From the NCBI GenBank assembly GCA_003116995.1, contig BDSL01000003.1, forward strand, positions 1,054,001 through 1,118,000: a stretch of 64,000 nt of DNA, read 5' to 3'. Position numbers and translations under genes: made by a program. Below are positions 35,896-46,854 of the stretch, in pieces; position 1 is the stretch's first letter; the number at the start of each line of letters is the position of its first letter. The notes beneath the pieces were generated by a model. It was given only the letters and a program-made list of their open reading frames with translations. It did not search any database and was not told the DNA's origin. The DNA comes from Yamagishiella unicocca. Lineage: Eukaryota; Chlorophyta; Chlorophyceae; Chlamydomonadales; Volvocaceae.

Positions 35896-38800
35896 ATGAG
35901 CCTCAGCGAAGAAAGCTTAACATGCGTCATAAACACTGTGATCAGGAGCAGTAAAGGCAACTGTACTAACAGCGCTCTCGACGCGCTAGACCAGCTCTCA
36001 GAGCAGCAGCTTCGCGCAGCCCCCACAGCCGACAAAGCGGCGCCTCCAGTATCGCTCGATGCCGCCCCACGGTGCTGGTCCCCAGTTAGCTTGAGTTCAC
36101 CATTTGTAGCTGCCGCGAGAACAGGCTCGCAGAGCGCGGAGTGTTCCGAGGCTCTCAGCAACACGCTGTCGACTTCGGCCCGTGAGACGCCGGTGCCACC
36201 TGTCTCTAATCAAGCTAGCTCCTGCGTATTTGCTGGGTTTCCGTCTGCTACCCCGGTTGGCGGTGGCAGCCTGTCGCCGCGCTGGACCACCGCCCCGCCT
36301 TTCGTTTCGCCTCCACTCGCAGCTGCGGCGGCGCCTTGCGATCAGCCGGCTTCAGGCGCGGCATCGTCAAGACCCCTTGATTCTTCTCCATCAGCGCAGG
36401 AGGGAGCCCAACCGACCCCGCAGCTGCTGCTAACCTTCGATCAGTGGAAAGCTCTCGCGACCCACGGGTCATGCCCGCTTCCGCCTGAGCAGCAGGGCAC
36501 CGAACCGGCGCGACGCAGCATTGACAACGGCCAGCTCGCCGCCACTTCTATCCGCGCCCGCCGTCGGATCACCGCCAGCGGTGACATTTCGGGCGACACC
36601 GGCGGCAGCCTGCTTGCCGAGCCGCCGCGCTGGCACAGCCTTGTGCAGCGCCTAGCAGATCCGTTGGCGCAGCGCCAGCAGTATCCGACGCAGCAGCAGT
36701 CACAACAGCAGCTATTTCACACGCTTTACAACTTATACCCCACGCCCTTTGCTGCCGCCAGCGCGTCTGGAGTCGGTACCCCCAGTGCGGCTCCCGGGCC
36801 CAGTGAGGATCCTCCCTGGACCACAACCCCGCAGCTCGCGCCGTCTGGCGACAGCAACAGCAGCTTCGGCAGCAGTAGCGCGTGGCCTTGCGCGACCTCG
36901 CCGCTCTCCTCTCGTTCATCCCGGGCGTCCGTACTGGTCCCCGTATTCGATACTGTACTACACACCAAGCCCCACGACAGGTGTGGTTAGCCGGGGGAAC
37001 TGAGTAGGCTGTGTATCCAACACGCTCGCCTTGCTTCCCACATCATGCGCATGATGGCATGTGTGGAATGTTTGTGCGAAGGCTGTACGTCCCTTCGCCA
37101 GGTGTCCAGGCTCACATCTTCTTCCCTCGGTTACTCACTGCCGTACCGCAGGCTCCAGCCTGACGTCGCTGCGTGGCCTGTGCCGTACAGCCAGCGGCCT
37201 AGCGGGGCGAGTGGCCCCCCCGCTGCCGCAGGGCCGCCGCCGCCGCCGGCCCCGGCGTCGCCACCTTCGCGGTTGCAGCCGTCGCCCTCCGCCGACGACG
37301 CGCCCACCGCCACCGCCACCGCAGCCGCCACCGCAGCCGCCACCGCAGCCGCCACCGCAGCCGCCACCGCAGCAGCTGCGGCTTACCAGTCGAGCAGCAT
37401 GCAGCAGCTCCACCAGCTGCAGAAGCAGTTGGAGATGCAGCAGCAGATGATCAGTGTGGCCATTGCGCAGGCAGAGGCGGCCGGCTGTACGGGTCCCAAA
37501 GCGGCCCCATCTGCTGACCTTGCTCCAATCGTCATGCCTGCAGCCGTCCTACCGACAGCTGCTGCATCCTACAACATCGCTGGCTCCCCCGCCGTGGCCG
37601 CGGCGGGTTTGCCGCAGGCGACCCTTGCAGGTCCATTGCTGGCGGCGGCAGCGCAGCCGCCGCTGGCGGAGACGGGTACCATGTTTGCGCCCCCTGGCGG
37701 GCCCCTCTATGCGCCGGCAACATCGGAGCAGCTGGCGGCGGCGGTGGCGGCCTCATCGGCTGCGGTGGCGGCCTTGTCCCCACCAGGTGGCTTGCTGGTG
37801 CCGCCCGCGTCCCTCGGCGCCTCCTCCGACGCCCTGGCGGCGATGTCCGCCACCCTCACGGCGGCCAGGCAGCAGCAGCAGCAACAGCAACAGCAGTACA
37901 TGGCTGCAGTGCAGGCGGCACAGGGAGCGCCGCCGCCGTCGTTGCCATCGCTACAGCAGCAGCAGCAGCAGCAGCAGCTACAGCAGCAGCTGCGAGCCGC
38001 AGCAGACACCGCCGCGTCCCTTGGGTCGCTTCAGCTCGGCTGCAGCTTCCGGAGCACAGCCAGCCGCAACAGCGACGGCCCCAACAGCGGTGGCGGCAGC
38101 AGCAGCCGCTTCACCCCCACCAGCAGCCTCCACAACTCCGCCGGGGGCGCAGGCGGCGCTTTTTACGGCCGCCCAGGCGGTGGCCCCGTAGACGCAGCGG
38201 GCGGTGGAGGCGGCAGCCCCGCCAGCAGCACTGCCAGCAGCGCCGTGAGCGTGACGCAAGCCAACCTGGTAATACCCGCGTCCGGCAGCCTTCCAGCCCA
38301 GACGGTTGCGGTAACCGTCTCAACGACCAGCGACGGCCGGCAGTCCGTCACACTGCCAGCCGCTGCGCTGTCGCAAATCATGCCGGGGCCTACGGCGTCT
38401 GGCGACAGCGATGGAAGCAGCGCAGGCAGGAGTTCCGGCGGCGCTGGCGCCTCCCTGGCGGCCTCTGCCGTCGGCAGCCCCGTTGCCGCCGCGTTGCCGG
38501 CTCAGCCGCTGGCGGCGGCGGCGAGTGCACCGGCGACGGCGTCTGCACTGGCTGCCGCGGGCCTGGGCTTGGCCCCGCCAGTGTCGGTGCTGGGCAATGG
38601 TGCGGTGAACCTCCCGGCGGCGACGCTGCCGGCGGCGGTGCCAGCTGTGGCCGGTGGAGCTGGCGTCAGTCTGGGTGAGGCCCTGCTGGCGTCCAAGGTG
38701 GCCGCCGCCGCCAACCTTTCCCGGCAGTCGGTCGGTGAGTGGAGGGCTGGAGCCACCATGCTTGAGCCTCCATGCTTGCCATTAACGCGCCCCTGTTTAC

Positions 38801-41800
38801 TTAAGCTGACCGGGTGCACGATCCCACCACTTTCCGCGCACCCTCGCCATAACCCGGTGCCGCCTTTGCCCTACTGCCCCGTAGCGTCTACCGACGGCAA
38901 CATCGCGTCCGGCGGCCCGGCCACGTATCACCGTCCGCCCGCCGCCGCAGCTGGAGGCGCCGGAAGCGCGGCCCTGCTGCCCGCTGCTGCCACCACCGCG
39001 GCCTTCGCTGCTACCGCCCCCATGCTCGGGGACCCAGCCACAGTCGCCGGGCTTTCCGGCCTGGCGCCGAGCACAGGTCCTGTGGTGCCGGCGGGTGGCG
39101 CCGTGTCGCCGAGCCCCGCTGCACTGACCGCCGCGTTGCTGAACGCGGCGGTGACGGGCTCCCCTGGCGGCGGCCCACCCAGCGTCGCGAGCAGCGCAGC
39201 GACGGCGCCGGCGGCGTTGACGCTACAGTCGCTCCAGGGAACCCTAGCGTCCGCCAACCTGGCCAGCAGCTTGCTGCAACCTGCCGCGCTGCACTCGTAC
39301 AGCCTGCAGGCTGCAGCTGCCGGGTGTCTGTACCCGAGCTACAGCACCAGCAGCAGCGGCGTGTCGGCCTGGAGTGCACCCGCGCTGGCTGGCCTGGGGC
39401 TGGGAGCGGGCGGCGGCACAGGGGCTAACTTCGGGCTGGCGGGCGCGGCCACTGCGCCCCCGGCGCCGCTGGCGGGGGCCGCACCAGGCGCCAGGGAGGG
39501 CAAGGTGAGGCAGGAACCCCCCCCACTTTTCTGCTGACGTGCCTTTGGTCGGCCAGTAGTGCCGGGCCTGCCTAGGGGCCAAGGTCGTGGGGGAGGGGTC
39601 AGGCCACAGGGTCTGGTCGGCGGAACACAACATGAAGGCATTTGGACGCCCAACCTCTGCACCGCTCCCTCGTGGCGCCCGCCTGCCCGCCTGCCCGCCT
39701 GGTTGCAGGTCAAGGTGCTGCTGTACGCTGGCGGCGCCTTCAGCCGCTGCATGTCAGGGGTGTGGGAGTACAACGGCGGCGAGACTCGCCTCATCGCCAT
39801 ACCCCGCGCGGAGAGCTTCCGGGACCTGGCGACCGCCATCAGCAAGGCCGCAACGCTGGACCTGGCGGACGAGGTACGTACGGTAAAGGGGCACGGCGCG
39901 GTGTACGACAGAACGACATGGAAGGCAGCCGCGTGCGCGACTTGATTGCCTTGTTTTGGGGCTGTGAAGCACTGGAGAAAGGGCTGCGAACTGGCGTGTC
40001 GCGGCGCATCAGCTCCGTCAGCAGCAGCTCGGCCAGCAGCAGCTCCGCCCAGACGGGCATTTCGCCTCGGCCCCACAAGGCAATGGCATTCCCCGTAAAC
40101 ACAGCGCCGCGCCCTGCCTCCCGCCAACCCCCCCATAAGGCCTTCGTTCTTAAGTACGAGCTGCCCGGCTTCCCCGACCAACTGGTGGACCTGCGGGGCG
40201 ACGACGATGTGACCAACATGTGGGAGGCGCTGGAGGAGTACTGCAGCGCCGACCAGAAGCCGGCGTTCAAGCTCAAGATCCTGGCGCAGCAGGTTGGTGT
40301 TCCAACGCCGTTATGGCATTCGGAAGCAACGGTAGTGCAGTGGTTGAAACGAACCCTGTGTGGTGCTGGAGGGCCGCCAAGTCAAGCCAAACCAAGTCAA
40401 GCAACTATCTTACGGTCTGCCCGGCGGTGCTTGTCGCCGCCCTGATGTCTACCCGCCCTGCAGGCCGCCCTCGTCAGCTCCCAGCCGTGCAGCCGCGAGT
40501 CCCAGAGCGGCGGCGGCGGCGGTGGCGGTGTAAGCGGCGCCCGTACGTCTGCGAGCGGCGGTGGCGGCGCAGGACCCAGGCGGTATGCCGACCCCTGCTA
40601 CTCGTCCAGCTCGGCCGGGGGCGTCACGGCCGGCAGCGGCAGCCAGAGCTCAGCGCTGCGCGTTGAAGGCCCAGCGCAGCAGGCGCCTCTGCACCCAGAG
40701 GTCAGCGCCATGGCCAGCGCAATGGCGGGAGTCAGCGGCGGCGCGGGCGCAGCGACCGCCCCGCCCGGCCTGTCGCCCGCTGCCCCCGGCACCGTCCAGG
40801 CGGAGGCCACGGCCGCCGCCGCCGCGGTGGCGGCGGGCGGAGCAGACGGCAGACTGGTGCCGTACGACGCGGTGTCCGTCAGTCAGCGCGAGGCGGAGCA
40901 GGCGCTGCTGCGGAGCGAGATCGGCAGCCTGGTCAGCACCGAACCGCGGGTCGCCCTGAGTGACCTGGAGGCCAAGCTGGAGCTCATTCGGCCCGAGGAC
41001 CTGCAGGTCATCAAGTTCCTAGGGTCGGGCGGCTACGGCGAGGTGGGTGGGGTGGGGAATGCAAGCGACTTCCACTGCGCGTCCAGGCCTTGCTACTGCT
41101 GTTGTTGCAAACTGCGCTGCCACTCGGTGATGTCTTTCCGCCGCATGAGTCATATCGCTGACGTGGCCGTGTCTCATCTGGAAGGGGTGGCGTGCGCTGC
41201 GCCACGGCATTGGCACTGCCCTAACTCCGTCCGTTCCCCGCCGCTGCTCTACACTCGCCTTGTTCGCCCCGCCAGGTGTACCTGTGTCGCTGGCACAGCT
41301 GCGACGTGGCTGTCAAGTGCCTCAACCCCTCGCTGCTGCTCCAGGACGCGGCGGGTGCGTCGGGGGCAGGAGGGAGGGTCGCGTGTGGCTGCGGGCGCAG
41401 CATGAGTGGATTACAGTGCAGCGCAGCGTGAAGCGCATTGTCAGGTCCATTTGCTTTACCCAGGCCATCACATGCTACCTACTGTTTCTGCACCTTTCCT
41501 GCACCCCTTCCCCGCACACTTTCCACGTTGAGTAAGCGGTTGTGTTTTTGTAACATCCCTTCCTAGTAACCCTCCGCTTCCTGTATCATGTAATCGTCCG
41601 AGTCTTCTCGCCCCCCGCGCCGAAACCCGGTCGTGTGTGCGGCACCACCACAGGCGGCAGCTCCCTCAGCTCGGACGTGGTTACGGAGCTGCTCAAGGAG
41701 GCGGCCATGCTGGGCGGCCTGCGCCACCCCAACATCGTGTGGGTGTACGGCATCGTGCTGCCCGGCGGCGTGAAGGAGCTCAAGGCCAAGCGCGAGAGGT

Positions 41801-43974
41801 GCGGACACGAGGGAGCGGCTGGGCGAGGGGACAGCACGGCGGTAGATTATTTCAAGGGCGGATTTATTGAGCCCGAATTCTCCCCCCCCTTCTTGCACCT
41901 GGCACGTGTGCGGTGCCCGATGCCTCGCGAGTACCACCTCCAGCTCCCAGAGCGCAGAGCTGCTCCTCCGTACAGTCCCATCGGCCTACGCACTCCCTGC
42001 ACACGCCGTCCCGCGTCTGGCCCAAACCACCAAACCAAACCACCAAACCAAACCACCGAACCAAACCACCAAACCAAACCAAACCACCAAACCAAACCAG
42101 CCCGCCTCCCACGGCTCCGACGTTGCTCAGGTTCGACGCCGCGGGCGATATCGACGCCGTGCGCATGACCGCCGCGCTGGCCGCCGGCATGCCCATCCTG
42201 CCCGGGGTGATCCGCCCGCCCGCACTGGTGGCCGAGTACCTGGGGGCGGGAAGCCTGAGGACGGCGCTGTCCCGTGGGTCGGAATTCCTCCGCAGCGACA
42301 TGGTGCGGATCAAGCTGGCACTGGACGCAGCCCGGGTAAGCAGCCGAAGAGTTGGGGCCGGCCAGACGAGTTTGGCTCCGGGGTGGTTCCGAGTTCAGCG
42401 CCTTCGGAGGACGCAAACTCACGCACGCACGCCCGCCTCCCTCGGGAGCTCCGGAGGGAGGCGGGCGACCTTCGTCCTCCGCCATCGCCCCCGACCCCGT
42501 CCTCCATTCCCCGGTCAGGGTATGGAGTACCTGCACCTCAAGCGCATCGTGCACTTCGACCTCAAGACTGGCAACCTGCTGGTGGGCTTCCGAGAGAAGA
42601 GCCCCACGTGCAAGGTGGCGGACTTCGGGCTGTCCAAGCAGCGGCAGCAGACCTTCGTGACAGGTAGCGGCGCGAGTGTGTGGCTGCGTGTGTGGCTGCG
42701 TGCTTGCCTGCGTATGGAGGTGTCGGCAACCCGGCGACTTGATGTAAACCTGCATGCCTTCCACATTGCAGTACGAGGCTAACTTGAGAAAACCGACCCG
42801 CGGGTCGCTTGTCATGCGCAGGCGTCACCTCGCTGCGCGGCACCCTCCCCTGGACCGCTCCGGAGATCATCCGCACACCCAAGGTGCGAAGCGCTGCAGT
42901 CTGCGTCCCTCGGCGGTTGGAGCGGCGGCTTGCATTGCGTGGTTTGTTGGGCGCCTACCGCTGAATCCCGCTATCATGCGCGTGTCTCACCCTGTGCCAT
43001 CCCTTTCACACCCCACTGGCGCAAAAGGGACTCGCGACGCGGTACGGCCCCCGCTACACCCTCCTGACCCTGCCGTCCTATTCCTGCGCGTGTAGGCCGT
43101 TACCGACAAGGCCGACGTGTATTCTTTCGGCGTGGTGATGTGGGAGCTGTGGACGTTCAGGTGGGGGGGGGCGACTGAGCGCTCTGAGCCCCAGAGGGGT
43201 TGCTGAACAGGGAGGGGTGCCAGGGTTCTTGTTGCGACGGAGCTAGCTGTCGCTGTTCTGGAGCGTTCCGGTGGCATAAGGCCCTCACCTTGGCGACTCG
43301 TTATTCCATGCCGCTGTCGGCCGCAATGCCCAGCCGTATCGAGTTGCGTGCGTTTCCTCCCCCCACTCCAGGGAGCCCTTCGATGGCCTCAATTACCATG
43401 CGCTGCTTCACCAGATCTCAATGTCGAAGGACCCGGTGCGGCCGGCCATGCCAGGTGGGTGGGTGGGTCGGTGCGTGGAGGCAGAGAGGGGTGGGAGGGT
43501 GGGTGGGTAGATGATGGGTTACGGTGGATGAGGGCGTGGAGCGAAAGGCAGTGGGCTCGGGGGTGGGCGACTCAATGGGCAGGAAGGTGGAGTCTGGAGT
43601 GGCGGCGCTGACAGGTGCTTTGCGCCCTTGAGCTGAGCTGGAGGCGCGGAATAGTGGATTGGGCCACGATGGTCAATTCGTGGGTGTGGTGGTGGGCTCG
43701 TATGCGAGCCGGGGAGATCACAGGTTGATGGCGCGCAGCTCCTAGCTCCCGCAGAGCTCCACCCTCACCTGAGCCCCCGATGCCCCCAAATGAATCAGGC
43801 ACGCCGGACTGGGAGGGGCCGGTACCCGACGAGCCCGCGCCCGGCTGGGTGGGCCTTATGTGTCGCTGCTGGGACGAGCAGCCGGACGCTCGTCCTCCCT
43901 TCACAAAAATCGTTATGGAGCTGGAGGGGATGCTGGCGGCGGCCAAGGCCAAGCGACGCGCCACCAGTGCATGA
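35896..43974 (+). CDS. PB1-domain Raf-like (TKL) protein kinase
   Basis: Fourteen exons: 35896-36980, 37152-38734, 38885-39504, 39709-39873, 40140-40292, 40464-41042, 41276-41354, 41654-41798, 42131-42335, 42519-42663, 42822-42883, 43096-43160, 43372-43454, 43799-43974. They join in frame to 1714 residues. Residues 1-1096 are Ala/Gln/Ser-rich with poly-Gln runs. A PB1 domain follows (1097-1202; VKVLLYAGG, YNGGETRLIAIPR, FVLKYELPG, DDVTNMWEALEEY). The kinase domain starts near 1375: glycine loop GSGGYGEV, catalytic Lys 1409 (DVAVK), HFDLKTGN with Asp 1552, DFGLSK with Asp 1573, WTAPEII, DVYSFGVVMWELW, and CW-x7-RPPF. PB1 plus kinase with HFDLK in place of HRDLK is typical of plant Raf-like MAPKKKs of the PB1 subgroup, some of which act in stress and SnRK2 signalling. 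All catalytic residues are present, so it is probably active. Role in the alga unknown. Confidence 0.9.
37307..37375 (+). repeat. 12-bp coding minisatellite (poly-Ala/Thr)
   Basis: About five to six copies of GCCACCGCAGCC in exon 2 of the kinase gene encode alternating Ala-Thr-Ala-Ala. Poly-Gln CAG/CAA runs follow near 37870-37895 and 37957-37990. Such runs are prone to length change by slippage. Confidence 0.85.
42022..42099 (+). repeat. CCAAACCA-type microsatellite in kinase intron
   Basis: Imperfect repeats of CAAACCAC and CAAACCAAAC fill the 3' part of the intron between kinase exons 8 and 9, ending about 30 bp before the acceptor at 42130. It supplies the C/A-rich tract near the splice site. 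Confidence 0.8.
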
Positions 43975-46603
43975 GGGCAGCCTACGGCGACTTCTGTCGC
44001 CGAACATTGTGGCGTGCACCGGTATCATGACAAAGATAGCTGGCATCAGGTTGCTTTCGGCCGGCCCAAGCCTTAGGTGCGCCAGGTTGTTGCACCCCAC
44101 TTTTGTTTCATCAGGTCAAATGCGGGCTGTTATTTTGCAGGGTTGCAGGGTTGAGAGTACGGCTTGCTCGTGGGTCGGCCCCCCGTAGCGCGGGGGGGTT
44201 TCGAGGAAGACCCGTGGATGCGAGAAAAACCCGTTTAGAACAAACGTTTTGAGATGCATGCTGGAGACTGCGGGGGGGGGTCGAGGAACGGGGGAAGGGG
44301 GATTTCCGCAGTCGGTTCCCAGCAAGTTTTGATGCGCGGAATTAGCCGTCGCGTTGATCTCAATAACCACAGCAAGTGCGCCGTCGCCGCGGTGTCAAAC
44401 ACTCTCAAACATTCCCCGAAGAAAAGGGGCACTGGTTGGAGGTTTGGCCCCAGCCAGCGGACTGCCAGCAAGTGGCGGGGTGGCTGAACGATGTGGCGGA
44501 GCCTGGTGCGGCCGCCCTCCCTCTACCTGCTGGCGCTGTGAATTATTTTGCACGTGGCACTTCCGCCGGCGCAGTGCGGTTTGTTGGTTGGAATTTTGTT
44601 GTGGCAGTTGCTGCCGGCGCCTGGGCGCGACTTTGCCCTGCAGCACTAGACCGGCCGCGGCGGTGGCTTCAGGACCGGTGGGCGCTGCGCAGATAACGGG
44701 AGAGTGACGGGGCGCAGGAGGGCACAGGGTTGCACGGTGTGTCCGATCTGCGAGCAAGATGCTGGGCTTTGTACCGTATTTTTTTACCATTGTTATTACT
44801 GATATTTTGAGGCACAACGGGCCGTCCTATCTAGAGTTTCTTCGTTAGACGGGAGCAATATTCTCCCGCATCGCGGTATGGGCGCATTGGCGAGGTGGCG
44901 CCTGCGTAGCAACGTACGTAGGATGATATGGTGGTGGTGGTGGTGGCGGTGCGGAGGACCCCTGCAGCAAGGTGCCGCCCGCACGCGAGCATACTGCGCG
45001 TGCCCGCGAGTTTATTGCTCCGTAAGGCGTCCTAAATCCTATCTTTCTTACAGCTAATAATGCCCTCGGCAGCAGCTTTTGGGTGGTCCTGTTGTTGGCT
45101 CGTCGTACGTATTGATGACTGAGGCGGCAAGCATCTGTCACCTTCCGCATCGGGATGGGATGGAGCAGCGTATCCTCCGGCCCGGCTTTGTCGTACTTGT
45201 ACGGCGCATCGGGGCGGGAGGCTGTCCTGTCAGGTATAGTTCTTGAAATGTTAACAGTGAAGCCACATACACAGGCTTGGCCCGGTACGTAGCGCGCCAA
45301 CAATTTGGTGGCTGACATAATGCGGTATGGGAAGATAGGCTTCCCATCAACATACTGCGGCGGTTGCGGGTCTACCTCCTATTCACCTCGGGTGACTAGG
45401 GGTCGTTGAGGGGTGCGTGAAGTTGCGTATGAAACCCGTTCGGGTGGTTTACCGTTAATATGTTTAATTTCTGGTGTGCGTTAACGGTTGATTCGTCCTC
45501 CGTGGAGTGTGGACGGTCGTTGTTGCTGGCGGGACTCTGCCGCAAGGGCCTTGCAACAAACTGTGTGAAGAGGGGCGGGAGGGAAGAGGGTCCGAACAGC
45601 ATTTCTGTGTCATTGGTTTGCGATGAGGTCTCGCGGGAAAAAAAGTGCCACCGTAACAAGTTGAAGTCCGGACTAGGATGAGATGACGACAGCGATAGAG
45701 CGGAAGTAACACGCGGAATTCGACGTGCCACGAAACACGGGTGCGACGTGAGCGCCTGGGCTCCCTGTAACCTTGCCGTACCAAAACGGGAGCGCGTGAC
45801 AACGCCGTTGCGTTTATCACCAATGCTGCCGTGCTCTGCATAACAGCGGACGCCGCGTGAAAGCCAACAGATGCAATGTAACAAAGCATTGCCATTAATT
45901 ACAAATGCTCAAGACGTCCGACCAAACGACATGCGGCCGCAATGCAGAATGCATGGGTCCTCACACCTCACAGACGTCATCACCGCCGCACCTCATACAT
46001 ACCTTGGGTCCCAAACGAGCATGCCAGGCAGGTGCCGTGCATACTCATTTACACAAGGGCCGAAAACAATCCCAAAAAGGACAGGGAAAAAAAGACTTTG
46101 GGTAGTAGTAATTGTTACAGTGGGCCCCAGAGCATCAGGTAGAGGTATCGGGCGCATCACCTGATCCTGAAAGAGACGATGGTGCTGCCAGCCTGTCACG
46201 GCACCGTGCACTGCGATGCTCCTTATGCTCCGAGCAGCTTTGGGATGCGTCCACTTTTTTGGTTAAAAGTACTGCACCCGCGAACGCGCTGGCGGCTGGC
46301 GGCAGGACGTGCCAGGGCCATTTCGCATCACCCCCCAGGAACGCACATTGCCTACCAATATAGTACATAAGGACATAACCGCAGATGCTAAAAAAGTAAG
46401 TGGCACCAAGCGGAAAGCATCAGACCTAGGAAATGACCACCTAGGATGAAGGCTACTGCCATAGCATTTAGGAAGACACTCGCAGATGCGGCACTCGAGG
46501 ACCCGGACCAGGATCCGATGCAGTGCAGTACCGCGCTCAAGATATCTCCGTTTGTTAATACGTTCGTGGACCACACACGCACATACGTTGCAAGGCATCT
46601 GTG
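43975..46603. other. intergenic region upstream of the retrotransposon
   Basis: Kinase 3' untranslated sequence followed by gene-poor DNA. A short GGT microsatellite lies near 44930-44950, and a solo TIR-like motif at 46102-46125. No supported coding exon. Confidence 0.5.
46102..46125 (-). repeat. solo TIR-like motif
   Basis: GTAGTAGTAATTGTTACAGTGGGC is nearly identical to 1662-1685 (GTAGTAGTATTCATTACAGTGGGC). I find no partner end nearby. A shorter match, TTTGTTACAGTGG, occurs at 59681-59693. Confidence 0.6.
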
Positions 46604-46608
46604 CAGGT
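46604..46608. repeat. 5' target-site duplication
   Basis: CAGGT directly before the 5' LTR is repeated at 50986-50990 directly after the 3' LTR. Five base pairs is the usual duplication for Ty1/copia integration. Confidence 0.95.
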
Positions 46609-46762
46609 TGTTGTGAAATGATGGTCAGCTCTGCTACGCAGCCTATTGGAGGCTTTAGCCGTACCGCAGTACGGCTCTCAGTGTGGTGTTAGGAGAGCGT
46701 TCCCTGAGTAGGTTCTCTCTCTCACTGTAACGGATTATGGAGTAATCGCCCTTATCACAACA
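46609..46762 (+). repeat. 5' LTR
   Basis: 154 bp, starting TGTTGTGAAATGATGG and ending CTTATCACAACA (5'-TG...CA-3'). The outer six bases TGTTGT/ACAACA form an inverted repeat. An internal CACTGTAACGG contains TGTAA, the polyadenylation signal common in green algae. Confidence 0.95.
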
Positions 46763-46781
46763 GGTTATGAGCCCCGCGCTT
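46763..46781 (+). promoter_or_regulatory. primer-binding site, half-tRNA type
   Basis: GGTTATGAGCCC immediately follows the LTR. Its complement GGGCTCATAACC matches a tRNA-Met anticodon stem-loop (loop CUCAUAA, anticodon CAU) rather than a tRNA 3' end. Drosophila copia also primes from an internal cut of initiator tRNA-Met, using a very similar GGTTATGGGCCC site. Confidence 0.75.
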
Positions 46782-46854
46782 AGACGCGCGTGAAGAGATC
46801 CCTAGACCTTAAGGTGCCAACTGCGGGAGGCAGGCTCGGCTAAGCTAGGCTAGG

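Noticed and set aside
46725..46740. CACTGTAACGG in the LTR as another copy of the MITE-like terminus
   Set aside because: Only nine or ten bases match and the flanks differ. It is better read as part of the LTR, perhaps its TGTAA signal.
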